Shown here in pieces: positions 1 to 9,629 of a stretch of 64,000 nt of DNA. The first letter of the stretch is position 1. The number at the start of each line of letters is the position of its first letter. Source of the DNA: Mucilaginibacter sp. 44-25 (lineage in GTDB: Bacteria; Bacteroidota; Bacteroidia; Sphingobacteriales; Sphingobacteriaceae); contig MKTS01000013.1 in the NCBI GenBank assembly GCA_001898335.1, forward strand, positions 124,001-188,000, in the 5' to 3' direction. The notes beneath the pieces are model-generated. The model made no database searches. It saw nothing but the letters and a program-made list of their open reading frames with translations, and had not been told where the DNA came from. The position numbers and the translations under genes are program-made.

Positions 1-2
1 CC

Positions 3-536
3 AAAGGCACACAACTGGATATTGAAAGGCGCTACCGGCAGGAACAGTTAAAACCGAAGATCAACATCAGCGGCGCGTTGATATCATCGCGGAGGGATTT
101 TAACTCTTATGTACCCGATTATTATGATTTTAACTGGCGCAACTACAAGGTGGGTATTGAGTTTGCCTTCCCGTTATTCTTGCGTGCCGAAAGAGGTAAA
201 CTTAAAGATGTTAAAATAAAACAGCAGCAATTAAATTATGACCTGCAGCAATCAGGCCGTGAGATCAATAATAATGTACGCACGGCTTATAACAGCCTTA
301 ACGCTTACAAATCGCAACTGAATATTCAGGTGCAAAGCATTACCAACCAGCAGGCTTTATTAAAAGGCGAACTGCAAAAATTTGAGCTTGGCGAAAGCAC
401 GCTGTTCCTTATTAATAGCCGCGAAAGCAAGTTAATTGATATGAAGATAAAGCGGGAAAGCATTATAGCAGGCTATCAGAAAAGCCTCGCAGAGCTATAC
501 TATAAAGCGGGGACCAGGCAAACACAAACAAATTAA
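3..536 (+). CDS. TolC-family outer membrane efflux protein, 3' part only
   Basis: The reading frame is open from the window edge, so the gene starts upstream and only its last 177 or so codons are here. The visible protein has a beta-strand stretch (EFAFPLFLRAERGKL) followed by long amphipathic helices rich in Gln, Asn and Lys, and ends with ...KSLAELYYKAGTRQ. That is the second strand/helical-hairpin half of a TolC-like trimeric channel, the outer membrane exit duct of RND or ABC efflux pumps. An internal TTG at 78 could be mistaken for a start, but the same family pattern continues upstream of it. A hairpin with a T-run follows 22 bases after the stop. It converges on the metal-efflux operon, which has its own TolC gene, so it probably belongs to a different pump. 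Confidence 0.85.
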   Translation, partial: KGTQLDIERRYRQEQLKPKINISGALISSRRDFNSYVPDYYDFNWRNYKVGIEFAFPLFLRAERGKLKDVKIKQQQLNYDLQQSGREINNNVRTAYNSLNAYKSQLNIQVQSITNQQALLKGELQKFELGESTLFLINSRESKLIDMKIKRESIIAGYQKSLAELYYKAGTRQTQTN

Positions 537-557
537 AAACAATAAACTAACACCTTT

Positions 558-594
558 AAGCCTCATACTGTAATGGTATGAGGCTTTGTTTTTT
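558..594 (+). terminator. Intrinsic terminator after the TolC-family gene
   Basis: Perfect 11-bp stem (AAGCCTCATAC at 558-568, GTATGAGGCTT at 576-586) with a 7-base loop, followed by TGTTTTTT. It lies 22 bases after the stop codon at 536. Confidence 0.85.
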
Positions 595-621
595 ACGGCA
601 ATTCCTTAACGATCGTAAAAA

Positions 622-655
622 CGACAAAAGCACACTGTTAAAGTGTGCCTTGTCG
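622..655 (-). terminator. Hairpin downstream of the RND transporter gene
   Basis: Two stacked stems: GCACACT (630-636) pairs with AGTGTGC (642-648), and outer CGACAA (622-627) pairs with TTGTCG (650-655). It lies about 45 bases beyond the stop of the minus-strand efflux operon. There is no strong T-run on the minus side, so termination is inferred from position. Confidence 0.5.
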
Positions 656-700
656 CATTATAACCAATAGAAACCCCAAAAAACAATCTTTATATTAACA

Positions 701-3700
701 CTACCTCGTAGTTGGATCTTTTTTACGGTAGGCCCATCCAAATATGAGCGGGAACACCCAAAGGCTAAATAGCATTGCGCAAAGTATCCCCCCTATTACC
801 ACGCGTGCCAGCGGTCTGGAACTTTCAGAACCGATACCATGGGAGATAGCCGCCGGGAACAAGCCTATAGCTGCCATCAAGGCGGTCATCATCACGGGGC
901 GAATACGCGAGTTAACGCCCAGTTTCATGGCGTTGTAAAGCGATTGCTGCTGACCCTCAAATTTTTCGAGATTATGCTTGAAAATGGTAATTAGCAATAC
1001 ACCATCCTGTATACAGATACCAAACAGTGCTATAAAACCTATACCCGCAGATATACTAAAATTGGTACCTGTTATGAATAGTGCCATAATACCCCCTACA
1101 ATAGCGAAAGGTACATTGAGGAATATCAGCGCGGCATCCTTAAAATCGCCGAACATGATAAACAGTAGCAGGAAAATAAGCGCCAAACTAATGGGGACTA
1201 CTTGCGCTAAACGCTTTTCGGCACGTTGCTGGTTCTCAAAATCACCTTGCCATGCCAGCCGGTAGCCATGTTTAACAGTTACAGCAGCCTTAACTTTTTC
1301 CTGAGCCTCTTTTATGGTGCTGCCCATGTCGCGCCCGCGAACGGAAAACTTCAGGGTAGCAAAGCGCTCGTTACCATCCCTAAAAATAAGGCACGGACCA
1401 GTTTTCTGTGTGATGTTGGCCACCTCCCTTATCGGTACTTTACTGCCGCTTTGCGTAGGCACCATCAGGTTACCGATCTGGTCGGGTGTTTGCCGGAAAG
1501 ATTCAGGAAAACGCACCCTGATATCAAACGTTTTAATACCCTCGTACAAGGTTGATGCCGCTTCGCCACCTATCGCCATAGCGATAACCGAGTTAGCATC
1601 TGACGTAGAAACGCCATATTGTGCCATTTTTTGCTGATCGAGGGTGATATCCAATTCAGGCAAGCCAATGCTTTTTAACACACCAAGGTCGGTTATCCCC
1701 TTCACTTTTTTCAATACGTTATACACCTCGTGGGTTTTACCCTCCATGTAGTTGAGCGAATCGCCATAAACTTTTACCACAATAGAGCCTTTAACGCCCG
1801 ATACAGCCTCTTCCACGTTATCGCTAATGGGCTGCGAAAAGTTAAGTTCCGCACCCGGTAAAACGGAAAGGCTTTTATTCATTTGCGCTATCAATTCTTC
1901 TTTTGATACTTTGGGATGCCAGTCTTCCTCAGGGTACATCAACACGTCAAACTCATTATTATAAAAACCGGCTACGTCGGTACCGTTATCAGGTCGCCCG
2001 GTTTGTGAAGCAACGCATTTTACCTGCGGGTATTTCATTAATATCTTGCGTACCTGTCTGGCCGTAGCTACAGATTTATCAAGCGAGATACTATAAGGCA
2101 ATTGCACACGTAACCATATGGAGCCTTCGTCTAATTCGGGCAAAAACTCGCTACCCAGGAACTTAAAGGATAATAACCCTAAAACCATAGCTATTAAAGC
2201 CACAGTAACTACGGTTTTTTTGTAGCGGAAAGCCTTAATAAAACCAAACAGCATTACACTGGTAAGCTTATGAACAAATGGGTTATGCTTTTCATGCACG
2301 TTCTTTTTAAGCAGCATACTGATCAAAACGGGCACGAGCGTGAGCGTGGTGATCAGCGCGCCAAGCAGAGCGAAACCAAGTGTATATGCCAAAGGCGAAA
2401 AGAGTTTACCCTCAACCTTCTGGAAGGCAAAAATGGGCAGCAAACCGGTAATAATAATGAGCTTTGCAAAAAATATAGCTTTACCCAACTGCGCTCCCTG
2501 GTTTTTGATAAGGCCGCCTTTTGCAATTTTGTTAAAGCGGTCCATGCCCAGTTCAATGGCTTTATGGTCGAGTATAACAAACATACCCTCTACCATTACC
2601 ACCGCGCCATCTATGATGATACCAAAATCTACCGCCCCTAATGACAGCAGGTTGGCAGACATGCCCATCATATGCAGGCAAATAAAGGCGAACAATAAGG
2701 CCATCGGTATAATGATGGATACAATGAGCGTGGTGCGCCAGTTAAACATAAAAACAGACACCAGCAGTGTAACCAGCAAAATACCCTCTATCAGGTTATG
2801 CAGTACGGTATGGGTAGCATAACCTATCAGGTCCGACCGATCGTAGTAAGGCACAATCTTGGTATCGGGCGGCAAAACATCGTCATTAAGTTTTTTTACT
2901 TCCTCTTTAAGCGCTTTTACCACATCAGAGGGGTTCTCCCCTTTGCGCATCACAATAATGGCCTCTACCACATCATCCTCATCATGCACCTTTCTCTTTC
3001 CATATTGATCCTTAACGGCTGTGCTACGGCCTACCCAACCCAAACGGGGTAAGTTTGATATAGAAACGGTAGCCACATCACTCACCAGCAGCGGCACGCC
3101 GTTATTATTGCTTATTACAATATTGCGTATCTGGTTAATATCGCGCAGTAAACCAATGCCACGCACTGCAAAAGCCTGGTTGTTCTGCACAATCATATCG
3201 CCGCCAACGTTAATGTTGGTTTTTTGTATAGCTGTAAAAACATCCAGCGGCGTAAGGCCAAACGTAGCTATGCGGCCCGGATCAACCGTTATCTCAAAGG
3301 TTTTGGTTTTACCGCCAAAGCTGTTCACGTCTGCAATGCCGGGTATGGCGCGCAAACGGCGGTCTATTACCCAATCCTGTATGGTCTTAAGTTCGCGCAC
3401 ATCTCTAAAAGTGCTTTTAAGCGTGTACCGGAATATTTCGCCGGTTGGGCCCGTAGGCGGCTGTACTGATGGGCTAACGCCGTTAGGCAGGTTAGCATTG
3501 TTAAGCAGGAACATTACCTGCTGCCTTGCTTCGGCATCTTTTACATTATCATCAAAAATTACTTTTACATAGCTAAGGCCAAATATTGTTGAAGAGCGCA
3601 AGCTTATTTTTTTCTGAACCGGGTTAAGCGCTATCTCAATAGGTATGGTAACCAGTTTTTCTACCTCCTCGGCGCTCTGGCCCGGCCATTGGGTAATTAC

Positions 3701-3853
3701 CACTATCTCGGTATTGGTTACGTCCGGAAACGCCTCAATGGGCATTTGGGTAAAAGTATATATCCCGGTAAGTATCAGCACCGCACCCAGGGTGATAATC
3801 AGGTATTTATTTTTCAGCGAAAATCCAATGATCCCCTTCAAAAATTTAATCAT
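701..3853 (-). CDS. CzcA/CusA-family heavy-metal RND efflux transporter
   Basis: This 1050-residue inner membrane pump is the proton-driven component of a tripartite metal-efflux system. Length and start (MIKFLKGIIGFSLKNKYLI) match the HME-RND family. An N-terminal membrane helix precedes a porter domain (NTEIVVITQWPGQSAEEVE). In TM4, near residues 405-420, the motif DFGIIIDGAVVMVE keeps the two Asp and the Glu typical of heavy-metal RND proteins. The second half repeats the layout, with GSEFLPELDEGSIWLR after the next helix. It is the last gene of a minus-strand operon after a periplasmic adaptor (25-base gap) and a TolC-like gene. The metal (Co/Zn/Cd, Cu/Ag or Ni) cannot be decided from the sequence alone. 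Confidence 0.93.
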   Translation of the reverse strand: MIKFLKGIIGFSLKNKYLIITLGAVLILTGIYTFTQMPIEAFPDVTNTEIVVITQWPGQSAEEVEKLVTIPIEIALNPVQKKISLRSSTIFGLSYVKVIFDDNVKDAEARQQVMFLLNNANLPNGVSPSVQPPTGPTGEIFRYTLKSTFRDVRELKTIQDWVIDRRLRAIPGIADVNSFGGKTKTFEITVDPGRIATFGLTPLDVFTAIQKTNINVGGDMIVQNNQAFAVRGIGLLRDINQIRNIVISNNNGVPLLVSDVATVSISNLPRLGWVGRSTAVKDQYGKRKVHDEDDVVEAIIVMRKGENPSDVVKALKEEVKKLNDDVLPPDTKIVPYYDRSDLIGYATHTVLHNLIEGILLVTLLVSVFMFNWRTTLIVSIIIPMALLFAFICLHMMGMSANLLSLGAVDFGIIIDGAVVMVEGMFVILDHKAIELGMDRFNKIAKGGLIKNQGAQLGKAIFFAKLIIITGLLPIFAFQKVEGKLFSPLAYTLGFALLGALITTLTLVPVLISMLLKKNVHEKHNPFVHKLTSVMLFGFIKAFRYKKTVVTVALIAMVLGLLSFKFLGSEFLPELDEGSIWLRVQLPYSISLDKSVATARQVRKILMKYPQVKCVASQTGRPDNGTDVAGFYNNEFDVLMYPEEDWHPKVSKEELIAQMNKSLSVLPGAELNFSQPISDNVEEAVSGVKGSIVVKVYGDSLNYMEGKTHEVYNVLKKVKGITDLGVLKSIGLPELDITLDQQKMAQYGVSTSDANSVIAMAIGGEAASTLYEGIKTFDIRVRFPESFRQTPDQIGNLMVPTQSGSKVPIREVANITQKTGPCLIFRDGNERFATLKFSVRGRDMGSTIKEAQEKVKAAVTVKHGYRLAWQGDFENQQRAEKRLAQVVPISLALIFLLLFIMFGDFKDAALIFLNVPFAIVGGIMALFITGTNFSISAGIGFIALFGICIQDGVLLITIFKHNLEKFEGQQQSLYNAMKLGVNSRIRPVMMTALMAAIGLFPAAISHGIGSESSRPLARVVIGGILCAMLFSLWVFPLIFGWAYRKKDPTTR

Positions 3854-3878
3854 GTCCGTTTGTTTTAAGCGATTTCCG

Positions 3879-4976
3879 CTAATTATTCAGAGATCCGTAA
3901 ATAAGCAACACGTTTGACGCGATCACGCGTTCGCCGGTTTGCAAACCCGATGCGATATAGGCCGTTTGCCCGTTATTACTTAGTAAAGTAACAGGGCGTA
4001 TCTGTATATCTTTTTTATCCTTTAACACCAGCACATAGTACTGGCTGTTATCAAACACCAGCGCTTTTGATGATATGGCAGGCGCCTGGCGCTTTTCCTT
4101 GTCACTAAGAGTAACGGTGGCAAACATCTGTGGTTTAAGCAGATAATCGGGGTTAGATAGCACTATGCGCATCTTCATGGCCTTTGTATTGGCATCCAAT
4201 ACATCCATCAGCTTATCCACACGGCCATTAAATATTTTATCCGGGTATGAGGCTGTGGTTACGGTAACAGAATCACCCTGGTGTACCTTACTGATATTTT
4301 GCTCATAAACGTTGGCTTGTACCCATACGTTATTAAGGTCGGCAATGGTAAGAAGGCCGGTATTATTATCGCTGCGGATGGCCATACCGCTTGCAAGGTT
4401 CATTTGCACAATGAAACCACTTACCGGCGCTTTGATCATATACTCGCCCTGTCGGTTATTACCATTTATACTTAACACCTTTTGCGCGGCTACCTGCGCG
4501 GCCACTGCCTGATCATAAGCGGTTTCTGCATTGGTGATATCTACCTCGGAGGCTAAGCCGCTTTTATATAGATCTTTTTGCTGGGCCAGCTGCCTTGCCG
4601 TTTGGCGTACGGTAGCCTGCGCGGCCACCAGTGCGGCATTAAAATTGGCAACCTCCGCACTTTTTACTACAGCCAGTACCTGCCCCGCCTTTACAAAATC
4701 GCCAACGGCGATGTTTACCCCCTGCACGTTACCGGTTACCAGCGGGAAAACAGTTACCGTTTTTTCGGCATTATAATCAACCATACCGTTTAATTTTATG
4801 GCATTGGTTACTACTTTTTGCTTTACTGTATCAACACTGAGCGTACGAAAAAGCGAGTCTGAAACGGTATAGGGCAGGCGCTCATCGGTATCCTTTTCGC
4901 CGGAACTGCAGGCTTGAAGCATGGCAAGCCCGGCAATACCTGTAATAAGCAACAGCGGAAATTTTAACTTTATCAT
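3879..4976 (-). CDS. RND efflux periplasmic adaptor (membrane fusion) lipoprotein
   Basis: A 365-residue CzcB/CusB-type adaptor that bridges the RND pump and the outer membrane channel. The N-terminus is a lipoprotein signal with Cys23 in LQAC. The body shows a barrel/lipoyl half-motif (VTVFPLVTGNVQGVNIAVGD), then an Ala/Gln-rich coiled-coil hairpin around residues 110-170, the second lipoyl half (IKAPVSGFIVQMNLASG) and a C-terminal barrel and membrane-proximal region. It lies between the TolC-like and RND genes with gaps of 20 and 25 bases, so one transcript is likely. There is no extra metal-binding His-rich tail. Confidence 0.9.
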   Translation of the reverse strand: MIKLKFPLLLITGIAGLAMLQACSSGEKDTDERLPYTVSDSLFRTLSVDTVKQKVVTNAIKLNGMVDYNAEKTVTVFPLVTGNVQGVNIAVGDFVKAGQVLAVVKSAEVANFNAALVAAQATVRQTARQLAQQKDLYKSGLASEVDITNAETAYDQAVAAQVAAQKVLSINGNNRQGEYMIKAPVSGFIVQMNLASGMAIRSDNNTGLLTIADLNNVWVQANVYEQNISKVHQGDSVTVTTASYPDKIFNGRVDKLMDVLDANTKAMKMRIVLSNPDYLLKPQMFATVTLSDKEKRQAPAISSKALVFDNSQYYVLVLKDKKDIQIRPVTLLSNNGQTAYIASGLQTGERVIASNVLLIYGSLNN

Positions 4977-4996
4977 GGTTATTGGAGAGAGTTATA

Positions 4997-6295
4997 TTAT
5001 TTAAAGAAAGTGGTGCCTGTAACAAAATTGAGCTGCTCTAATGAAGTTACCCTGCCCAATTGCAGGTTATTGTACTGCAGTGTGTTGGTTTTAAACGAGT
5101 CATAAAAATCCAGGAACTCCAGCAGGCTGATGTTGTGTTTCTCGTAATTCTTGTACACTTCACCTATCAATCGCGTAAAATCATCTTTGAACTTAGGGTC
5201 GTAATTCGCATAAAGCGTCTCATAGCGCAATGCGCTGCGGTAGTTGTTGGCCACATCGCTTTCAATACCGTCCTGCTGACTTTGCAACTGGGCCTTGCTC
5301 TCATCAATAGCTATACGCGCCTGCTTAATAGCCCCCTGGTTACGGTTAAAGAAGGGCAATGAAAAAGCCAGGCCGGCACTGGTGTAATCGCGTACATATC
5401 CCCCTTGCTTATCATAAGCAAGTTGTACGGTTACATCAGGCACAGCCATGGCTTTTTGCAACTTAAGATTAACGTTATTATAGTCTACAACCGACCGGGC
5501 GATCTTAAGATCGCTCCGGTTCGTGTATGCAGAGTCCAGCAGATGCTGGTAAGGGGTATTGCGAACGATATCGCTGTCTTTTGCAACAGCTACGCCATCG
5601 GCTACAACATAAGCACCAGCCGGGGCGCGTATAAGCAGTTTAAACTCACTTTGTGTATCATCAATCTGCTCAAGCAGATCATTTTGCTCTGATAAGAGAG
5701 AGTATAGTTCAGACTGTATGCGTAGCACCTCTTTAAGCGCGATATTGCCTTTCGTATACTGCTGCTTAAATACTTTAAGCGTGTTGCTTAATGAGTTAAT
5801 TTCCAGTCGGTAAACCTGTGCTGATTGCTCCTGAAAGTATATCTTATAAAAATCACTATGCAGTGTAAACTTCAACGTGCGCATCAAGTCGTAAAACTGA
5901 TACTGGGCCTGTTGGGCTGTAATTTTTGCCAGCTGAATGTTTTTATTTCGCTTGCCGGCAGTAAGAAATAGTTGTGATAGTTGCGCGGTATACTCTCCCC
6001 CGTTTCTGCTCACATCAAAAAACTTCTTTGTATTAGGGTTATATAATACGTTGCCAAAACTGAATTCTGGGTTATCAAACAGTTTTGCGGTAATGATGCC
6101 CGCCTGCGCCTCATCAATATTGTAACGCTGAACAATAAGATCGAGGTTATTTTTGAGGAAGCGCTCCTCGGCCTGCTGCATGTTTATCTTTAAAGTATCT
6201 GTTGCAGCTGTTTGAGCGAACGTATTTTCGGTACTCCAAATGATCAAAGCCATGATGCCGGATACCCTTGTCGCTAACATTAACTTACGAAGCAT
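4997..6295 (-). CDS. TolC-family outer membrane channel of the metal efflux operon (CzcC-like)
   Basis: A 432-residue protein with a signal peptide ending around FAQ (residue 28). It has two tandem strand/helical-hairpin repeats: one containing NPEFSFGNVLYNPNT followed by long helices, and a second containing FSLPFFNRNQGAIKQARIAI, the usual internal repeat of outer membrane factors. It is first in the operon TolC-adaptor-RND on the minus strand. The 159-base gap to the sensor kinase gene upstream could hold a promoter. It would form the outer membrane exit duct for the pump encoded after it. Confidence 0.9.
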   Translation of the reverse strand: MLRKLMLATRVSGIMALIIWSTENTFAQTAATDTLKINMQQAEERFLKNNLDLIVQRYNIDEAQAGIITAKLFDNPEFSFGNVLYNPNTKKFFDVSRNGGEYTAQLSQLFLTAGKRNKNIQLAKITAQQAQYQFYDLMRTLKFTLHSDFYKIYFQEQSAQVYRLEINSLSNTLKVFKQQYTKGNIALKEVLRIQSELYSLLSEQNDLLEQIDDTQSEFKLLIRAPAGAYVVADGVAVAKDSDIVRNTPYQHLLDSAYTNRSDLKIARSVVDYNNVNLKLQKAMAVPDVTVQLAYDKQGGYVRDYTSAGLAFSLPFFNRNQGAIKQARIAIDESKAQLQSQQDGIESDVANNYRSALRYETLYANYDPKFKDDFTRLIGEVYKNYEKHNISLLEFLDFYDSFKTNTLQYNNLQLGRVTSLEQLNFVTGTTFFK

Positions 6296-6454
6296 ATATA
6301 GTATAGTGTATTTGGTACAAAGGTACCCCGGCCTTATTAGGCGGCCCTTAAATTGGCATTAGAGGAGAATTAGAAGTTGATTAAAAAAAAGCTAATCCGT
6401 TTAAATTGAATTTAGATTGCTGAACAGACCTTAAAAAGTAAGAAGAAACTTACT

Positions 6455-7798
6455 TTAAACAGCGAAAGTGATGTGGAAGGTAGTACCCCGCGCCAGTATG
6501 GAATGGATGCTGATGGTACCATTATGCAGTTTGATGATCTTATCGGTTAGAGAGAGCCCTATACCAAAGCCATCATATCCGAGCGCGTTGTTGGCCCTGT
6601 AAAACGGCTGAAAAAGATTGGCTATATCTTTGTCTGCTATGCCTATGCCTTTATCGCTTATTTGCAGGTGAATGCCGTCTACATCATGATAAAGCAAACA
6701 TGTAACCGGCTGCCCGGCAGAGAACTTTAGGCCATTCTTAATGACATTGTTTATAGCCATATATAATAGCTGTACGTTACCATTGATGACCATACTGGTA
6801 TGGTTTTCATCTGTTGAGAGATGTTCAATCTTTACTTTGTCGCGCTCGTAGTCGCCAACTATATCAAGCACAAGTTTATACAGGTCCACATCCTGAAAGC
6901 CCGATGGCATGGCGGTAGTTTGTATCAGTTCCATCAGGCTTTGGATGATCATACTCAGCCTGTCGGCTTCTTTAACTACTACAGTAAGCACATCTCGATA
7001 TTGTTCCTCTGTACGACGGCTAATGAGCGCTACCTCTGCCTCCCCCATAATAGTGGTGATAGGTGTACGCAACTCATGCGAGGCATTGGCGATAAACCTC
7101 TGCTGCCCTTCAAACGACTGCTGCAGGTGTTCCAGTAACTGATTAATGGTTAATGAAAGGTTATCTATCTCGTCGTATTTCGGCGGCGATACAAACAAGC
7201 GCTGGTCAAGGTTGGAGGCTCTTACCCTTTTGAGGTTATTGGTAATATCCACAATAGGTTCCAATGCCATTTTTGAGAACACCCTGCCCAGTAAGTAGTT
7301 AATGAGCAGCAGTATCAGAAATGAGGCTACCATCATCAGGCGCAGATCGCCCAGGTAACGGTACCCCGCCTCATCAGCGGCAGTGATCATGATAATGAAG
7401 TTGCCCGAATTATCCACATAATAAATACCCGTAGTGTAGCGGTTACCATCTTTTAAATGGACCTTCTTTTTAGCAATTACTGCCTGTAATACAGATTTTG
7501 GCCATTTAACGCTGCCTTCAGAAATAAATTGGGGAACAAACTGGTCGGTGTAGATCCGGATCACCTCCCGGTTTAACGATTGCGGGTATTTTTTTACGAC
7601 ACTCTGGAAGTTATCCTTTGACAAGTTATCCTCCGCCAGATAAAACTGCGCGGTAGTAATAGCCCTTTCGTCGAGTTTTTCGTAGAAAGACCGTGTGCGG
7701 TACCTGGCCGTAAATAAATAAATGGCCACCATTACTACAAGCAGCAGTACGGCAAGGGTAAGCGTTAGTTGTAAGGATAACTTTTCTTTAAACTTCAC
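6455..7798 (-). CDS. Membrane sensor histidine kinase (HAMP/HisKA/HATPase), probable metal-stress sensor
   Basis: A 447-residue kinase. TM1 is near residues 11-31, then a short periplasmic sensor (to about 155), TM2 near 155-176, HAMP (EPIVDITNNLKRVRASNLD), HisKA with the phospho-acceptor near residue 241 (NASHELRTPITTI), and an ATPase domain with an N-box (NNVIKNGLKFS) and G-boxes (DKGIGIADKD, GFGIGLSL). It starts with GTG at 7798, one base after the response regulator's TGA stop, so the two are translationally coupled. Position directly upstream of a CzcCBA-like operon suggests it controls efflux in response to metal (CusS/CzcS-like role); the ligand is inferred. Confidence 0.92.
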   Translation of the reverse strand: MKFKEKLSLQLTLTLAVLLLVVMVAIYLFTARYRTRSFYEKLDERAITTAQFYLAEDNLSKDNFQSVVKKYPQSLNREVIRIYTDQFVPQFISEGSVKWPKSVLQAVIAKKKVHLKDGNRYTTGIYYVDNSGNFIIMITAADEAGYRYLGDLRLMMVASFLILLLINYLLGRVFSKMALEPIVDITNNLKRVRASNLDQRLFVSPPKYDEIDNLSLTINQLLEHLQQSFEGQQRFIANASHELRTPITTIMGEAEVALISRRTEEQYRDVLTVVVKEADRLSMIIQSLMELIQTTAMPSGFQDVDLYKLVLDIVGDYERDKVKIEHLSTDENHTSMVINGNVQLLYMAINNVIKNGLKFSAGQPVTCLLYHDVDGIHLQISDKGIGIADKDIANLFQPFYRANNALGYDGFGIGLSLTDKIIKLHNGTISIHSILARGTTFHITFAV

Positions 7799-7799
7799 T

Positions 7800-8477
7800 T
7801 CAGGTTTGGTCTGATATCATATAACCCATACCTACAACGGTTTGGATAAGTTGCTGGCCATGGCCTTTATCAATTTTAGCACGCAGGTAATTGATATACA
7901 CATCAATAAGATTGGTACCGCGGTCGAAATTTATACCCCACACAGATTCGGCTATGTAAGTGCGTGATAGTACCCTGTTTTTGTTGTACACCAGTGTTTC
8001 CAGCAAGGTATACTCCTTTACCGTAAGCATAATGAGTTTATCGCCACGTGTTACCGTTTTCTTAAAGCTGTCTATTTCGAGGTCGGCTACACGATAAACG
8101 GTACCCGGAAGTATGTTTTGCCTCCGGCGATCCAGCGCACGTACCCGGGCCAGCAATTCCTCAAAGTGGAAGGGTTTGGTAAGGTAATCATCAGCGCCAT
8201 TTTCGAGTCCCAGTACTTTATCTTTAACCGTACCCAATGCGCTGAGCATTAATATGGGCAGTTCTCTTTTAAATTGCCTTATCTGCTTGCAAACATCAAA
8301 ACCATTTACCTCGGGGAGTATACCATCCAGTATCACTAACTGGAAATCGTTTTCCAGAGCCAGCCTGACACCCATTTTGCCATCATAGGCTGAAATGACA
8401 TTGTACGACTGCTCTTCCAGCCCGCGTTTGATAAAGGCTGATACTTTAGCCTCGTCCTCAACTAATAAGATATTCAT
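7800..8477 (-). CDS. OmpR-family response regulator
   Basis: A 225-residue response regulator. The receiver starts MNILLVEDEAKVSAFIKRG, with the phospho-acceptor Asp in LVILDGILPEVNG and the conserved Lys in DDYLTKPFHFEEL. The C-terminal winged helix of the OmpR/PhoB type follows (LLETLVYNKNRVLSRTYIAESV, then DVYINYLRAKID). I chose the ATG at 8477: the frame extends to 8522, but the extra 15 residues (MKKLCSNFVLIIAVH) precede the canonical receiver start and are not family-like. It is partner of the adjacent sensor kinase and probably activates the efflux operon. Confidence 0.93.
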   Translation of the reverse strand: MNILLVEDEAKVSAFIKRGLEEQSYNVISAYDGKMGVRLALENDFQLVILDGILPEVNGFDVCKQIRQFKRELPILMLSALGTVKDKVLGLENGADDYLTKPFHFEELLARVRALDRRRQNILPGTVYRVADLEIDSFKKTVTRGDKLIMLTVKEYTLLETLVYNKNRVLSRTYIAESVWGINFDRGTNLIDVYINYLRAKIDKGHGQQLIQTVVGMGYMISDQT

Positions 8478-8681
8478 ATGAACGGCAATTATGAGGACAA
8501 AATTAGAGCACAGTTTTTTCATACCGTGCTGCTTAACGTAATTTTAATTGAACTTTAATCTCGTGGTTTTTAGCGGCTTGTGCTTTTCAGACAAAATTTT
8601 GCATCGATAACGTACATTTATCACAGCTAAAACAAAGATCAATGCGTAAAAAAAAATTACAAATAATTAATAATCAATAAT

Positions 8682-8975
8682 TTATATAAAATTAAATAAT
8701 ACCCACCTTAATATTATCCTGTACAATAACCGTGAACAAGCGCTGGCATATTTGGCATTACCGGTCAAAATATCTTTGATTAGAAATTTTTTAAAGTTGG
8801 CCTGTAGAAACAATGCCGTACCTATCTGGTCAGCATCGCCAGCCATACGGTAGCTTGTGCTTATTTTCCCACCCGTTCCGCTCAGGATAATACAAAAGCG
8901 GGACAAACGGAACATGCTGATCTCCAGATATTTATCACTGACAATATTTTGGCAGTAATCCCTATTCAGAATCAT
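8682..8975 (-). CDS. Doubtful small hypothetical protein
   Basis: A 97-codon frame starting with ATG at 8975. Codon choice (CTG, GCC, ACC GGT, CAG) looks coding-like in the middle, which reads ...RMAGDADQIGTALFLQANF.... The last 15 residues (RLLYRIILRWVLFNFI) look like AT-rich read-through, so it may be the remnant of a longer gene. I recognise no family, and there is no clear promoter or ribosome binding site. It is isolated between the terminator of the ankyrin operon and the response regulator gene. Confidence 0.25.
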   Translation of the reverse strand: MILNRDYCQNIVSDKYLEISMFRLSRFCIILSGTGGKISTSYRMAGDADQIGTALFLQANFKKFLIKDILTGNAKYASACSRLLYRIILRWVLFNFI

Positions 8976-9008
8976 ATATAACTTATTTGCAACACTTTAC
9001 ATAATTAA

Positions 9009-9034
9009 AAAAGCGTTCCGTGTGGAACGCTTTT
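9009..9034 (-). terminator. Intrinsic terminator of the ankyrin/TssD-like operon
   Basis: Perfect 11-bp stem (AAAAGCGTTCC 9009-9019, GGAACGCTTTT 9024-9034) with loop GTGT. On the minus strand the stem is followed by a T-rich run. It lies about 50 bases after the minus-strand stop at 9087. Confidence 0.85.
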
Positions 9035-9086
9035 GGAAACTATAAACGGAACGGATCCGGAACATTTGTAAAGACCACTTAGCCGT

Positions 9087-9596
9087 CTATTGGAGTTTGA
9101 TCCCGTCTATATTTAAGTCGCGGCAACTGATAGAAAGGATTGATGAAGCATAAGTATCGCCATAATTAACAGCGGAAAACTGATCGGAATAGGACGATAA
9201 CATACCCTGTTTAAACCGCAATGTCTTCAACGTTTTTTGTGTGGACGGGTCGGTAAACGTAATGGTTCCTTCAAATTTATTTTTAGCTTTAACCACTACC
9301 CTAAGCATTTCAGCACTGAGCGCCTTAGCCTCAAGCGTGAGGTAACAAACACCGCCTGGCCGGGCAGTTTTATCGGCCACCTTTTCTCCCGCGGAATCGT
9401 TAATTACAGCAGGTTCCTCCAATTCGTTTTCGTACCGGTTAAAGGCAAGGTTTACCGAATTAAGCTCGGTAATAATAGTTTTACCTGCATCAACAACGGT
9501 TAATATTACCTTATTTCGTTTCTCCTCGGTTTGTGCCCTGGTTTGCAATACTGCAAACACAGCAGTGAATAATATCAAAAAAAATATCTTTTTCAT
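9087..9596 (-). CDS. Exported Hcp/TssD-like protein
   Basis: 169 residues with a Sec signal peptide (MKKIFFLILFTAVFAVLQTRAQ). The mature part is beta-rich. Its second half has the order seen in Bacteroidota type VI tube proteins (TssD/Hcp): a Gly-containing strand (RPGGVCYLTLEAKALSAEML), then GTITFTDPSTQKTLKTLRFK, YSDQFSAVNYGDT and the closing strand SSILSISCRDLNIDGI. I judge this by pattern only. A cleavable signal is unusual, because true Hcp is a cytoplasmic tube subunit. It is the last gene of a minus-strand run after two ankyrin genes (33-base gap) and is followed by a strong terminator. It could equally be an unrelated secreted beta-barrel domain. Confidence 0.5.
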   Translation of the reverse strand: MKKIFFLILFTAVFAVLQTRAQTEEKRNKVILTVVDAGKTIITELNSVNLAFNRYENELEEPAVINDSAGEKVADKTARPGGVCYLTLEAKALSAEMLRVVVKAKNKFEGTITFTDPSTQKTLKTLRFKQGMLSSYSDQFSAVNYGDTYASSILSISCRDLNIDGIKLQ

Positions 9597-9629
9597 TTGG
9601 TCATTTTTAACAGGTTAAACCATAAGTAA

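Larger units (their letters stand above)
8478..9086. other. Intergenic region between response regulator and TssD-like gene
   Basis: AT-rich from 8478 to about 8700 and presumably holding the response regulator's promoter; I could not place convincing -33/-7 boxes. The middle carries a doubtful short reading frame (8682-8975). The right end holds the terminator at 9009-9034. Confidence 0.5.

Noticed and set aside
8478..8522. Longer start for the response regulator
   Set aside because: The added residues are not part of a receiver domain and MNILLVEDE is the canonical beginning.
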